DNA from: Paenibacillus xylanexedens
Lineage (GTDB): Bacteria > Bacillota > Bacilli > Paenibacillales > Paenibacillaceae
Direction: 5' to 3'
NCBI RefSeq assembly: GCF_001908275.1
Contig: NZ_CP018620.1
Coordinates: 124,001 to 188,000 of the forward strand
Length of the DNA stretch: 64,000 bases
The position numbers and the translations under genes are program-made. Each line of letters starts with the position of its first letter. Position 1 is the first letter of the stretch. The notes under the pieces were generated by a model. The model worked only from the letters and a program-made list of their open reading frames with translations. It was not told the origin of the DNA and ran no database searches. This document shows positions 43,925-53,550 of the stretch, one piece after another.

Positions 43925-44785
43925 CTATGCTTGTTTGCTCAACATCACTCTAGCCTCTGTCTCCACAGCTTCGATCGACGTTGCTATCTCCGGCTTCACT
44001 TTTGGCTCAGCTTGGCGCAGGTACACCACCCAATAGGCTGCAGCTACAAACAGAGCACCACCAGTCAGATTCCCGAGCCATACCGGAATGAAATTCATCA
44101 CATATTGACCCCACGAATAATGTCCTTCAAAGATTGCCGCCGGGATGAGAAACATATTGGCTACAACGTGCTGGAATCCAATAGCCACAAACGCCATCGT
44201 TGGGAACCAAATACCCAGTACCTTGCCACTCATCGTATCCGATGCATAAGATAGCCACACGGCCAGCGCGACCAGCCAGTTACAGCCAATGCCGGAGATA
44301 AAAGCCTGCAGGAAGCCGTCATGCAGCTTGTGCCCAGCCATATCCACCACTTTAGACAGATATACACCCTCTCCAGTCAGACCAAGCACATGTCCAAACG
44401 CGTATGCGACAAACAAAGCTCCAACAAAGTTACCAATCGTCACTAAGGTTAGATTTTTCAACATGTTACCTACGGATAACTTTCGAGCAATCGTCGCGAG
44501 TGGAACTGCCATCATGTTACCTGTCAGCAACTCGCCACCACCGATGAGCACCAAGATTAGTCCCACCGGGAACACTGCTGCACCAATCAGATTAACCAGA
44601 CTTCCCCACTCAGCAGGAGCAGATGCAATCACCCGAATATCCAGTAGAAAACCCAGCGCAATAAAAGCCCCTGCCAGAAAACTGAGCACCAGTACAGAAG
44701 ACACCGGATATTGAGCCTTCTTCATGCCTGTTTGCGCCGTATATTGTGCAACCTCAAGAGGTGTTTTTGCTGCCATATCATTCAT
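43925..44785 (-). CDS. Formate/nitrite transporter (FocA/NirC family)
   Basis: Pentameric anion channel subunit of about 286 residues with six membrane segments. The FNT signatures are visible: GGGELLTGNMM in the first half, GNFVGALFVAYAFG, and SGIGCNWLVALAVWLS in the second half. The C-terminal tail is charged. Start choice is uncertain: AAGGAG lies 3 bases before the ATG at 44785 and 12 bases before the ATG at 44776. The molybdoenzyme downstream and an FNR-like box about 100 bases upstream suggest formate or nitrite traffic under low oxygen. Confidence 0.9.
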   Translation of the reverse strand: MNDMAAKTPLEVAQYTAQTGMKKAQYPVSSVLVLSFLAGAFIALGFLLDIRVIASAPAEWGSLVNLIGAAVFPVGLILVLIGGGELLTGNMMAVPLATIARKLSVGNMLKNLTLVTIGNFVGALFVAYAFGHVLGLTGEGVYLSKVVDMAGHKLHDGFLQAFISGIGCNWLVALAVWLSYASDTMSGKVLGIWFPTMAFVAIGFQHVVANMFLIPAAIFEGHYSWGQYVMNFIPVWLGNLTGGALFVAAAYWVVYLRQAEPKVKPEIATSIEAVETEARVMLSKQA

Positions 44786-44885
44786 CCTCTCCTTCATTGT
44801 TTATCATTGGATAAAACCATCTGAAATTCATTAGTTATGCGTTGAATACCATATCCTAATTGTATCTCGGTACTGCATGAAACTT

Positions 44886-44901
44886 TGTGCAAATTATCAC
44901 A
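44886..44901. promoter_or_regulatory. FNR/CRP-like dyad upstream of the formate channel
   Basis: TGTGCAAATTATCACA, one mismatch from TGTGA-N6-TCACA. It lies about 100 bases upstream of the channel start and 250 bases upstream of the divergent SLH gene. The rest of the 44786-45154 gap holds AAATTGTTCAG direct repeats (44981-45001) and a TATAAT (45013-45018) on the plus strand that may serve the SLH gene. Confidence 0.55.
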
Positions 44902-45154
44902 ATGTTGATTATAAAGATGCATTTAAGAGGCGTTATTTTCGTTTAAATGCGACTGGTATGAAGACTTATATATATGAAGGAAATTGTTCAGAAATTGTTC
45001 AGAATCAATTTGTATAATAGGCACACATATTGAATGTACATCTGTTGGGCAGGGATGGATTTGGGTCAGGAACAGTTCCATGTTGTGTACGTCATCAAAA
45101 TGATGTTCTGTAGGTCATTTCATAGCAAATCTACGGACACTAGGAGGTTTAAAC

Positions 45155-48100
45155 ATGTTCAAACAATCTTTACGCTGGAGAACAGTTATGATGTATGCTT
45201 TGATATTCACTCTGGTTCTCCCCAATGTCCTTCTTCCCCAAGCTCATGCTTCCACTAACGGAAATGTGAACATTTTATCCGCGTTTAATAACAACGTCGA
45301 TCGTAATCTGGTAAACGTCGTTTATGCTAACGGGAAGTATACCGCAGTGGGTGGAAAGGGACGCATTGTACAATCTACAGATGGATTAAATTGGACTGTA
45401 GTCAATATTGGCGTGTCTAACGAAAAAACAACTTGGAATAGCCTCGTTTATGAAAACAATATATATGTTGCAGTTGGAACGGAAAACAATACCCGTCTGA
45501 AAGCCAGATTGATTGTATCGTCTGATGGCGAGACATGGGTTGATAAATCATCTGTAATTGACGGAAATACTTTACAAAAGGTAGTTTATATCAACGACCA
45601 GTTTTATGCCGTTGGCGGTAAACATCCTACGACTAACCGTAATGATGATATCGGTATTATCTATTCATCCTCGGATGGGATGACATGGACATTATGGAGT
45701 ACCCTGCCTAGAATTTGGCCGACAAATACCACAATAAGCACCTCCTTTAATTTGACGGACATGGCCTATATCTCTGGCAGATATGTTGTTGGTGGTAACG
45801 TGTTAGGCGGATATGCTTACTCCAGTAACGGGACAAGCTGGACGAACGGGTTCATAGGCAACTATGGTTTGGGAGAGTTCGCTGTCTACAATGGTAGGCT
45901 TCACATGCTTGAAAGCCAAACAAATGGCTACTCCAGTAGTGACGGAATAACGTTTACAGCCGACGCCTCCTATAACGGTATATTCGGCATACTGCAAGAT
46001 GGCGCGACACTTTATCGTTTCGGCCAGGCAGGTAAACTGGACTCATCCACGGATAACGGCGTCAATTGGACTTCGGAGCCTACAGTAACCAATATGACCA
46101 TCCAATCTGTAGCTTCAAATGGAACGGGTATGGTCCTTGTCACCTCCGCTCCGAATAGCCTTGTTGTTACTGCCGACAAATCCGAATGGGAAAAGATCGC
46201 AGCTAATCTGCAGAGTGTAGCTTACAATGGCAACACATGGGTAATTGTAGGCGTTTCCGGCTCAAGTGCAACCGATAGCATTATACTGCATTCCGCGAGT
46301 GACTGGGAGCATTTAAATACAACCAGCCAGTTACTGCCCAAGGAGGCCTTTTCCAAAGTCGCTTACGGGAATAACACTTTTGTTGCCATGGGTAAAAAAA
46401 TCGGGGTATCCACCGATGGTGAATATTGGACACTCAGTGATCTTCCCGCAGGTGTAACAGGTAAAGTGGTAGCGCTGACCTATGGTGCAAGTGGAGGTTT
46501 TGTTGCAGTAACTGATACAGGTGATACGCTCAACTCCATTGACGGATTATCTTGGACAAAGGGCACAAATATCGAACTGCCAGACAGGGATATATATAAT
46601 GTGAAGTATGTAAACGGTGAATATATCGCTACAGGTTACGGAGTAATTTGGAAGTCGGATACGAACGGATTGAACTGGAATCAAATAATCGACTCAGATA
46701 ATGAGATTTTCAATAATTATTACATGATAAACGATATTACCTATGTGAATGGAAAATATGTGATTGTTGGCTCCGATGATTATTCGTTACCTATTGTGCT
46801 GGAAACGACTGGTGTCCTGAACGCCAGCACGAACTGGACCAAAACTAATCTTGATAATGTCAATTCAGTTTACTTAAAATCAATTGCATACGGTGATGGC
46901 ATCTATGTAGCTACAGGGATTTTAGAAGGAACTACCTTTAAGTACATGATGTATTCTTCTTCTGACCTAGTAAACTGGACCTCTTACGATGAGAACACAT
47001 TAGGTATAAGCGGCGAGGGGCTAAACACCGTTTATTATCATGACGGAAAGTTCTATATTGCAGGTAATGACAACGCACGGATTGTACTCGGAGATGCTGC
47101 ACCGAGCAGCAACAACGCGGGTCTAACCAATGTACTTGGACAGACTGACAGTGCTCCAGGAGGCGGAGATGGAACAACATCTGGAACAGCTGTTAGCTGG
47201 ACAGTTAACGTATCTGACACGACCTCAACACTGGGACTTGCCAATCTTGTACTTGCAGACAATCAAGCCAAGATTGAGTTATTCAGCAACAGTGACTATA
47301 CCACAGGTGCAGTTACAGGCAACTCAACGATCCCGCTCACCGCAGGTGGAGGTACCACTGCATACATTAAGGTGACGGCGGCCGATAACACAACTGTGAA
47401 ATATTATGCAGTAACGGTGAACCGTACAGCTACACCTGAATCGACACCAGCCGCTGAAATCGGCTATGTAGATGAGCAATTGACAGGATTTATTCCTAAT
47501 GCTGCATATTCTATCAATGGAGTGAATGCTTCCGCGGATGGTTCAGGGCATATCGCTATCGACAACAGTTGGATCGGAACTACGTTGTCTATCGTGAAAA
47601 CAGGCAACGGCACAACAACTACAGATAGTTCAGCTCAAACATTGGTCATCCCATCTCGTCCTGCAACTCCAACTGGCATTGGCAAGACCGATGAAACATC
47701 CATTGGCGCTCAGGATGGAACGATTACCAATGTCACAGATCAGATGGAATACAAAAAAGACATCAACGGCGCATGGACAACTATCGCTAACACAACTGTT
47801 ACAGGATTGGAGCCAAGTACGTATTATGTGCGTACCAAAGCAACCTCCTCTTCATTTGCATCACTGGAAACGCCGGTGACCATTGATTCGGCATCTGCAA
47901 CACCAGAAGCAACACCAGCCGCTGTAATTAATTATGTGGAAGAGCAATTGACTGGGCTTGTGCCTAATACAGCATACTCTATCAACGGAGCGAACGTTAT
48001 TACAGATGGTTCAGGATATATCACCATAGACAACGGTTGGATCGGAACTACGTTGTCCATTGTGAAAACAGGTAACGGCATCACAACAACGGATAGTTCC

Positions 48101-50716
48101 GCTCAAACATTGATCATTCCATCGCGTCCTGCGACTCCATCGGGAATCGACAAGACCGATGAAACCTTTGATGGAGCGAGTGATGGAACGATCACCAATG
48201 TCACAGATCAGATGGAGTACAAAAAAGACGTCAATGGCTCATGGACAGCTATTGATAACACTACAATTACGGATCTCTCACCAGATCGTTATTATGTGCG
48301 TACCAAAGCAACCTCTGCTGCGTTTGCATCACTGGAAACACCAGTGACCATTGATTCGGCATCTGCAACACCAGAAGCAACACCAGCCGCTGTAATTAAT
48401 TATGTGGAAGAGCAATTGACTGGGCTTGTGCCTAATACAGCATACTCTATCAACGGAGCGAACGTTATTACAGATGGTTCAGGATATATCACCATAGACA
48501 ACGGTTGGATCGGAACTACGTTGTCCATTGTGAAAACAGGTAACGGCATCACAACAACGGATAGCTCAGCTCAAACATTGTTGATTCCATCGCGTCCTGC
48601 GGCTCCAACAGACATCGGCAAGACCGATGAAACATTTAGCGGTGCTCATGATGGAACCCTTACGAATGTAACCGATCAGATGGAATACAAAAAAGACATC
48701 AACGGCTCATGGACAGCTATCGCTAACACAACCGTTACAGGATTGGAGCCAAGTACGTATTATGTGCGTACCAAAGCAACCTCCTCTACGTTTGCATCAT
48801 CAGAAACACCAGTAACTGTAGGTTCCAGTGCATCGATCCCTGTTGCACCGAATGTCACTGCGGATGACCAGAACAACACCATTATCGGTTTGGACACTTG
48901 CATGGAATATCAAATCGACAATGGAGCCTATATCTTGTTTAACGGAAGTAACGCCCCTGACCTCAGCGGTGAACATACAGTTAAGGTGCGTGTGGCAGCG
49001 AGTGGTTCAGTTCCAGCCGGAATGGAGAAAACACTTCAGTTCACAGCGAATCTTGCAACTGACCTGATCGTGGTCGCTGTTGACCCTAGCGGGTCAACAA
49101 ATAACGGCAAAACACTCATTACAGTAACCCCTGCAATTCAGGTTAACGGACACCGCTTCGTTTACAAAAATTTAGGTAACGGAAATATCAACATTCCATC
49201 TATTGGTGATGTAGCTACAGGCTACGAAAACTGGCCGAACAATGGTTTAATCAACGCAGCAAACGGAGATAAAATCGCTATTGCTGAGGTGGATGTCGAA
49301 GGCAAGATTGTAAAATTCGGATGGACTTCATCTGTAGTAACGAATGAGCCTGCACCAGGGACCTATAATCCTGATGTTCCCGTCGTCTCTCCACCTTCTG
49401 GGGGAAGCAGCACCACGAATCCGAACACAAATAACGGTAACAACAGTACTAACAATGCAAGCAACGAAGATGTCATCATAATCGTCAACGGCAAAACTGA
49501 AAATGCAGGGAAGATGAAAACAACGGAAGCAAGTGGTGTTAAAACCACGGTACTAATCGTGGATCCGGCGAGGTTGCAGGCGAAGCTGGATGCTGAAGGC
49601 CCTCGGGCGATCGTCACCATTCCGGTCAAATCATCCTCCAATGTCATCATTGGCGAGTTAAACGGTCAGTCGGTGAAAAGTATGGAACGTCTGTCGGCAA
49701 CGCTTGTTCTCCAGACAGATCAGGCGAGTTATACGCTCCCCGCTTCAGAGATTAACATTGATGCTGTTGCAAAAAGTCTCGGTAACGATCTTAAACTGGA
49801 AGATATCGTGGTTCGTATTACGATATCCAATTCTTCGGATAACATGAATCAGGTTGCAGTGAATGCAGCAGCTCAAGGTGATTTTACACTGATAGCTTCA
49901 CCTGTTGATTTCACCGTATCTGGTGAATACAACGGCCAAACAACTGAAATCACGAAGTTCAACGCATACGTTGAACGCAGAATTGCATTGTCTGCCGATA
50001 TCGATCCGAATAAAATCACAACCGGGATTGTCATAGAGCCCGACGGTACAGTACGACATGTACCAACCAAGGTTGTTTTGGAGCAAGGGACATTTTATGC
50101 AGAGATTAACAGTTTGACAAACAGCACGTACGGAATTGTATGGAACCCGCTGACATTTGCGGATGTGGAGAAACACTGGGCAAAAGATGCGGTGAACGAT
50201 ATGGGTTCCCGGATGGTCATTCAGGGTGTCAACGATACCACCTTCAATCCAGACAAAGCGATTACACGGGCTGAGTTTGCAGCCATCCTCGTACGTGGAT
50301 TGGGTCTCAAACTGGGTGAAGGTCCACAACCATTCCGGGATGTCACTACGAAGGATTGGTATTCCAGTGCAGTTCAGACTGCGGCTTCCTACAAATTGAT
50401 TAACGGTTTCGAGGATGGTACGTTCCGTCCAAATGACACAATTACACGGGAACAGGCCATGACATTAATCACGAGAGCGATGAAGTTGACAGGTCTTGCA
50501 GACCAGTACGCTAATCTGGATGCTAACGAGATTCTCTCCGCATTTAAGGATAGCGCTAATATCGGCAACTGGGCGAAGGATAACATTGCACTGACAGCCA
50601 AGGCAGGCCTCATCAGCGGACGTAGTGATGGTACCCTTGCAGCAAAAGCCAATGTTACGCGTGCAGAAGTAGCGACTTTGATTCAGCGTCTATTGAGCAA
50701 ATCCGATTTAATCTAA
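45155..50716 (+). CDS. Giant secreted S-layer-homology protein with duplicated modules
   Basis: Secreted, cell-wall-bound protein of 1853 residues. The signal peptide ends near QAHA (about 32). Residues 40-640 carry repeated VVYANGKYTAVGG...STDGLNWT units, a BNR/WD-like beta-propeller pattern. A cadherin-like beta-sandwich follows (about 660-765). Three 156-residue modules then span about 758-1223 (YVEEQLTGLVPNTAYSING type). Further Ig-like domains and a Ser/Asn/Gly linker (about 1410-1440) follow. Three SLH domains (about 1668-1853; ITRAEFAAILVRGLGL, ITREQAMTLITRAMKL, VTRAEVATLIQRLL) would bind pyruvylated wall polymer. AGGAGG lies eight bases before the ATG. The cargo function is unknown. 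Confidence 0.93.
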   Translation: MFKQSLRWRTVMMYALIFTLVLPNVLLPQAHASTNGNVNILSAFNNNVDRNLVNVVYANGKYTAVGGKGRIVQSTDGLNWTVVNIGVSNEKTTWNSLVYENNIYVAVGTENNTRLKARLIVSSDGETWVDKSSVIDGNTLQKVVYINDQFYAVGGKHPTTNRNDDIGIIYSSSDGMTWTLWSTLPRIWPTNTTISTSFNLTDMAYISGRYVVGGNVLGGYAYSSNGTSWTNGFIGNYGLGEFAVYNGRLHMLESQTNGYSSSDGITFTADASYNGIFGILQDGATLYRFGQAGKLDSSTDNGVNWTSEPTVTNMTIQSVASNGTGMVLVTSAPNSLVVTADKSEWEKIAANLQSVAYNGNTWVIVGVSGSSATDSIILHSASDWEHLNTTSQLLPKEAFSKVAYGNNTFVAMGKKIGVSTDGEYWTLSDLPAGVTGKVVALTYGASGGFVAVTDTGDTLNSIDGLSWTKGTNIELPDRDIYNVKYVNGEYIATGYGVIWKSDTNGLNWNQIIDSDNEIFNNYYMINDITYVNGKYVIVGSDDYSLPIVLETTGVLNASTNWTKTNLDNVNSVYLKSIAYGDGIYVATGILEGTTFKYMMYSSSDLVNWTSYDENTLGISGEGLNTVYYHDGKFYIAGNDNARIVLGDAAPSSNNAGLTNVLGQTDSAPGGGDGTTSGTAVSWTVNVSDTTSTLGLANLVLADNQAKIELFSNSDYTTGAVTGNSTIPLTAGGGTTAYIKVTAADNTTVKYYAVTVNRTATPESTPAAEIGYVDEQLTGFIPNAAYSINGVNASADGSGHIAIDNSWIGTTLSIVKTGNGTTTTDSSAQTLVIPSRPATPTGIGKTDETSIGAQDGTITNVTDQMEYKKDINGAWTTIANTTVTGLEPSTYYVRTKATSSSFASLETPVTIDSASATPEATPAAVINYVEEQLTGLVPNTAYSINGANVITDGSGYITIDNGWIGTTLSIVKTGNGITTTDSSAQTLIIPSRPATPSGIDKTDETFDGASDGTITNVTDQMEYKKDVNGSWTAIDNTTITDLSPDRYYVRTKATSAAFASLETPVTIDSASATPEATPAAVINYVEEQLTGLVPNTAYSINGANVITDGSGYITIDNGWIGTTLSIVKTGNGITTTDSSAQTLLIPSRPAAPTDIGKTDETFSGAHDGTLTNVTDQMEYKKDINGSWTAIANTTVTGLEPSTYYVRTKATSSTFASSETPVTVGSSASIPVAPNVTADDQNNTIIGLDTCMEYQIDNGAYILFNGSNAPDLSGEHTVKVRVAASGSVPAGMEKTLQFTANLATDLIVVAVDPSGSTNNGKTLITVTPAIQVNGHRFVYKNLGNGNINIPSIGDVATGYENWPNNGLINAANGDKIAIAEVDVEGKIVKFGWTSSVVTNEPAPGTYNPDVPVVSPPSGGSSTTNPNTNNGNNSTNNASNEDVIIIVNGKTENAGKMKTTEASGVKTTVLIVDPARLQAKLDAEGPRAIVTIPVKSSSNVIIGELNGQSVKSMERLSATLVLQTDQASYTLPASEINIDAVAKSLGNDLKLEDIVVRITISNSSDNMNQVAVNAAAQGDFTLIASPVDFTVSGEYNGQTTEITKFNAYVERRIALSADIDPNKITTGIVIEPDGTVRHVPTKVVLEQGTFYAEINSLTNSTYGIVWNPLTFADVEKHWAKDAVNDMGSRMVIQGVNDTTFNPDKAITRAEFAAILVRGLGLKLGEGPQPFRDVTTKDWYSSAVQTAASYKLINGFEDGTFRPNDTITREQAMTLITRAMKLTGLADQYANLDANEILSAFKDSANIGNWAKDNIALTAKAGLISGRSDGTLAAKANVTRAEVATLIQRLLSKSDLI
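47876..48096 (+). repeat. Intragenic repeat, copy A (221 bp identical)
   Basis: Identical by eye at every base to 48344-48564, at an offset of 468 bases (156 codons). It encodes the start of the second YVEEQLTGLVPNTAYSING module of the SLH protein. The preceding module (from about 47430) is related but diverged. Confidence 0.95.
48344..48564 (+). repeat. Intragenic repeat, copy B (221 bp identical)
   Basis: Second identical copy, encoding the start of the third module. Identity at silent positions points to recent duplication or gene conversion. Confidence 0.95.
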
Positions 50717-50734
50717 AATTTATGAGCTAGCTCG

Positions 50735-50778
50735 AAGATCGGCCCACTTCATAAGAGTGGGCCGATCTTATTTATTTT
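50735..50778 (+). terminator. Terminator of the SLH protein gene
   Basis: AAGATCGGCCCACT / AGTGGGCCGATCTT perfect 14-base arms, followed by ATTTATTTT. It begins 18 bases after the stop. Confidence 0.93.
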
Positions 50779-50856
50779 GCCAACTTATGCGGTATGTACA
50801 CTTTCATATTATTTAGTTACTCTAGCTGCAATACGCACAGCAACAGTCCACACACA

Positions 50857-50894
50857 AAAGAAGAAGACTGACGATATATTCGCCAGTCTTCTTC
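50857..50894 (-). terminator. Terminator of the flavoprotein gene
   Basis: AAGAAGACTG / CAGTCTTCTT perfect arms. On the minus strand it is followed by CTTTTGTG. It lies about 90 bases after the stop codon at 50985. Confidence 0.8.
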
Positions 50895-50984
50895 ACGTCT
50901 TTATTATCATCTTTTTTGATTCGTAATCCATTCTCTTGACCTGTTATATATCATGCTCTCTGTTCAACCATCTATTCTGCTTCA

Positions 50985-52346
50985 TTACACCATTGCTGGT
51001 GCTTTTACTTCTATTGGAGGCAGTGCTTGCAGACCAGCCGTGTTCAGGAAGTTCCATGGTTTGTTGTAATGTGGTTGGAAGAAGAAGTCGATGAAGGCCA
51101 GCTCATCTACGGTCATGTTATTTTGGATGCAGACCGAGATCGTATTAATCGATTGAGTCAGATCAACCTGAGACATCACCTGTGCTCCGACGATTCGACG
51201 AGTAGCCTGCTCATATACTACTTTGAGCAACAGTTTCTCAGCCGTTGGCATGAACTCCGGACGATAGCTGTCTTCCAGTACCACGGATTCAACAATCAGG
51301 CCTTCGTCAGCAGCAGACATCTCAGTCATCCCGGTACCCGCGATATTTTGCTCATAAATTTTGATACCCGATGTTCCCTGCGTACCCATATACGGTGTCG
51401 TAGGACGAACCAGGTTACGGGCTACAAGTGTACCCATCCGCACGGCGTTGGTTGCCAGTGGAATGTAAGATGCTTTGCCTGTTGGGTTGTAATGAATAGC
51501 ACAGCTGTCACCCGCAGCGAAGACGTCTTTTTGACTCGTTTGCATATATTTATCCACGATGATTGCGCCGTTTGGCAGCATATCCACTTGACCTTTGAGC
51601 AGTTCAGTATTTGGACGGAAACCAATGCACAGAATAACCAGATCGGTTTCAAACTCCCCTTTGGACGTGATCACTTTAGTCACTTTGCCATTTTCACCAG
51701 TAAACTTCTGTACCGTTTGACCAAGAGCCAGCTTAATGCCGCGTCCAGTCAACGTATCTTCAATCGCATCCGTGAACTCAGGATCCAGGTATTTGTTCAA
51801 AATTCGGTCCACACTGTCGATCAGGGTAACTTCCTTGCCGTTCATTTGGAAGGCTTCCACCAGTTCAACGCCGATATACCCTGCACCTACAACAGTAACA
51901 CGTTTGGCATCTTTGGCTTTTTCAATAATCGTGTTGGAGTGATTGTAGTTTTTGCAAAGTAAAATGTTGTCCATCTCAATGCCTTCAAGCTTCGGAACGA
52001 CAGGCCATGAACCCGTTGTCACGATCAGTTTGTCAAACGTATCTTCAAATTCTTCCCCGGTTTGCAGGTTTTTAGCCTGAAGGGTATGACCCTTGGCATC
52101 GACTGCTGTAACTTCATGAAGCATCTTGGTCTCAACACCAAGCTCTGCCAATTGATTAGGCGAAGAATAGAACAAACCGTCAGGGTCTTTCACAACCCCA
52201 CCTACGTAGAGCGCAATGCCACAAGATAGGAAGGAGATATTGTCATTGCGCTCATACACCGTGATGGTAGCATCCGGGTACAATTTGGCGGTATTTACGA
52301 TGGCTGCGGTCCCTGCGTGTGTACATCCGATAACTGCGATTTTCAT
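50985..52346 (-). CDS. NADH oxidase / CoA-disulfide-reductase-like flavoprotein
   Basis: FAD- and NAD(P)H-dependent enzyme of 453 residues. The FAD-binding motif is AVIGCTHAGTAA. The single redox-active Cys42 is in ISFLSCGIALYVGG. The NAD-binding motif is VVGAGYIGVELVEAF, and the second FAD motif is DVFAAGDSCA. This layout fits water-forming NADH oxidases and CoA-disulfide reductases; sequence alone does not separate them. The ATG at 52346 has GAGGAGG upstream; the longer frame to 52415 runs into an operator. Three FNR-like dyads upstream suggest control by oxygen or redox state. Confidence 0.9.
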   Translation of the reverse strand: MKIAVIGCTHAGTAAIVNTAKLYPDATITVYERNDNISFLSCGIALYVGGVVKDPDGLFYSSPNQLAELGVETKMLHEVTAVDAKGHTLQAKNLQTGEEFEDTFDKLIVTTGSWPVVPKLEGIEMDNILLCKNYNHSNTIIEKAKDAKRVTVVGAGYIGVELVEAFQMNGKEVTLIDSVDRILNKYLDPEFTDAIEDTLTGRGIKLALGQTVQKFTGENGKVTKVITSKGEFETDLVILCIGFRPNTELLKGQVDMLPNGAIIVDKYMQTSQKDVFAAGDSCAIHYNPTGKASYIPLATNAVRMGTLVARNLVRPTTPYMGTQGTSGIKIYEQNIAGTGMTEMSAADEGLIVESVVLEDSYRPEFMPTAEKLLLKVVYEQATRRIVGAQVMSQVDLTQSINTISVCIQNNMTVDELAFIDFFFQPHYNKPWNFLNTAGLQALPPIEVKAPAMV

Positions 52347-52400
52347 TAAAAGTTCCTCCTCGAAATATATAAATGAGTTTGAATATAAGGTTGTTATGGT

Positions 52401-52416
52401 TGTGAAACATTTCACT
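52401..52416. promoter_or_regulatory. FNR/CRP-like dyad 1
   Basis: TGTGAAACATTTCACT, a match to TGTGA-N6-TCACA at nine of ten positions. 55-70 bases before the flavoprotein ATG. Confidence 0.65.
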
Positions 52417-52435
52417 TCTTGTTCGAAATTGTGTA

Positions 52436-52451
52436 TGTGATTTATTTCACT
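52436..52451. promoter_or_regulatory. FNR/CRP-like dyad 2
   Basis: TGTGATTTATTTCACT, nine of ten fixed positions. Its centre is 35 bases from dyad 1. Confidence 0.68.
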
Positions 52452-52468
52452 TTATACACTCATTATAA

Positions 52469-52484
52469 TGTGATATTTTTCACA
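52469..52484. promoter_or_regulatory. FNR/CRP-like dyad 3 (perfect)
   Basis: TGTGATATTTTTCACA, a perfect TGTGA-N6-TCACA. Its centre is 33 bases from dyad 2. A TATAAT on the minus strand (52462-52467) abuts it. The rest of the gap (52485-52782) shows no gene and no clear signal. Confidence 0.72.
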
Positions 52485-52782
52485 TTGCAATAGGTTGAGC
52501 AAAAAAAGTTTGTCGAAGGAGGTCATTTCCCTGTATTTAAGCCTTTCTTCCCTTCATTGTATTGATTTCATTGTCCCCGGATTCGGGTCGATTTATGCTA
52601 TGCAAAGGCTTCCGCGTTCCCTGTATGGACACAGTATGGACGTATAAAGTTAGAGGCGTCTTCTGCATTCTTGTTTGACTTTTACAAAAATTAAATGGCT
52701 TCACTTTTCATTACAGGGTTGATCTCATGGAGCCAACTCCTACCTGTGAAGAGAATAAATCTGCGTATATAAAATAATCAAA

Positions 52783-52816
52783 GAAGCCTATCCTTGCACA
52801 TGCAAGGACAGGCTTC
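52783..52816 (-). terminator. Terminator of the glutathione peroxidase gene
   Basis: GAAGCCTATCCTTGC / GCAAGGACAGGCTTC stem with one mismatch. On the minus strand it is followed by TTTGATTATTTT. Confidence 0.82.
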
Positions 52817-52831
52817 TCAAACGTTCATGTA

Positions 52832-53311
52832 TTAACCGAGCAATTTCTCGATATCTGCAATCATTGTCTCCGGAGATTCTTTCGGTTCAACACGACCTAC
52901 CACTTCACCTTCGCGGTTAACAAGGAACTTGGTGAAGTTCCATTGGATGTCGCTTGTTTCACCTACGCCAGGTTGTTGCTCCTTCAGGTATTGGAATAGA
53001 GGATGAGTGTCCTCACCATTCACATCTACCTTGGCAAACACCGGGAAATTCACACCATAGTTAATCTGGCAAAATGATTCCGCTTCCTCACTTGTACCTG
53101 GCTCCTGCCCTCCAAACTGGTTACAAGGGAAACCCAGTACAACCAAGCCTTGATCACGATAACGATCATAAAGCTTTTGCAATTCACCGTATTGCGGGGT
53201 CAGCCCACACTTGCTGGCTGTATTGGCAATGACCAATACTTTACCTTGATACAGATCCAGTGAGACTTCTTGGTTCGCGGTGGTTACCGCCTGATATGAA
53301 TATACGGACAT
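52832..53311 (-). CDS. Glutathione peroxidase family protein (BsaA-like)
   Basis: Thiol peroxidase of 159 residues that reduces hydroperoxides. In Bacillota the electron donor is usually thioredoxin or a low-molecular-weight thiol rather than glutathione. Peroxidatic Cys35 is in NTASKCGLTPQY, so this is a cysteine, not a selenocysteine, enzyme. The partner residues are Gln in FPCNQFGGQEPG and Trp in DIQWNFTKFLV. The ATG at 53311 has GGGAGG eight bases upstream; the ATG at 53332 does not. Single-gene unit. Confidence 0.94.
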   Translation of the reverse strand: MSVYSYQAVTTANQEVSLDLYQGKVLVIANTASKCGLTPQYGELQKLYDRYRDQGLVVLGFPCNQFGGQEPGTSEEAESFCQINYGVNFPVFAKVDVNGEDTHPLFQYLKEQQPGVGETSDIQWNFTKFLVNREGEVVGRVEPKESPETMIADIEKLLG

Positions 53312-53477
53312 GACTGATTCCTCCCATGACATATGTTGGTTTGGGCTGTTGCGAGCACGTTGGCATAACCAATGGACCCACAGCCTGTCTTATTATTATA
53401 GACCTGATCCGATGTGATTACCAAATCCCGGGTCTACCCGTCCCCTTTACTCCCATGAGTTGCAAATTCCCCATGAA

Positions 53478-53514
53478 TGCAAAAGAGCCGCGTGCAATAG
53501 CGCACAGCGGCTTC
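53478..53514 (-). terminator. Terminator of the siderophore ATPase gene
   Basis: GAGCCGCGTGC / GCACAGCGGCTTC imperfect stem. On the minus strand it is followed by CTTTTGC. Confidence 0.72.
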
Positions 53515-53550
53515 ATTCTATAATGTAAGGACCACATATGGCCCAATGTA

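Noticed and set aside
43773..44036. 87-residue plus-strand open frame near the formate channel
   Set aside because: Its frame overlaps a hairpin, a terminator and the 3' end of the channel gene; no ribosome site or protein features.
45001..45154. Riboswitch or leader RNA before the SLH gene
   Set aside because: Only direct AAATTGTTCAG repeats and a TATAAT were seen; no conserved aptamer-like structure.
52347..52415. N-terminal extension of the flavoprotein to 52415
   Set aside because: The extension overlaps an FNR-like operator and lacks a ribosome site; GAGGAGG selects the ATG at 52346.
52485..52782. Small gene after the GAAGGAGG sequence near 52516
   Set aside because: The frame closes within a few codons and no start with a lasting open frame follows.
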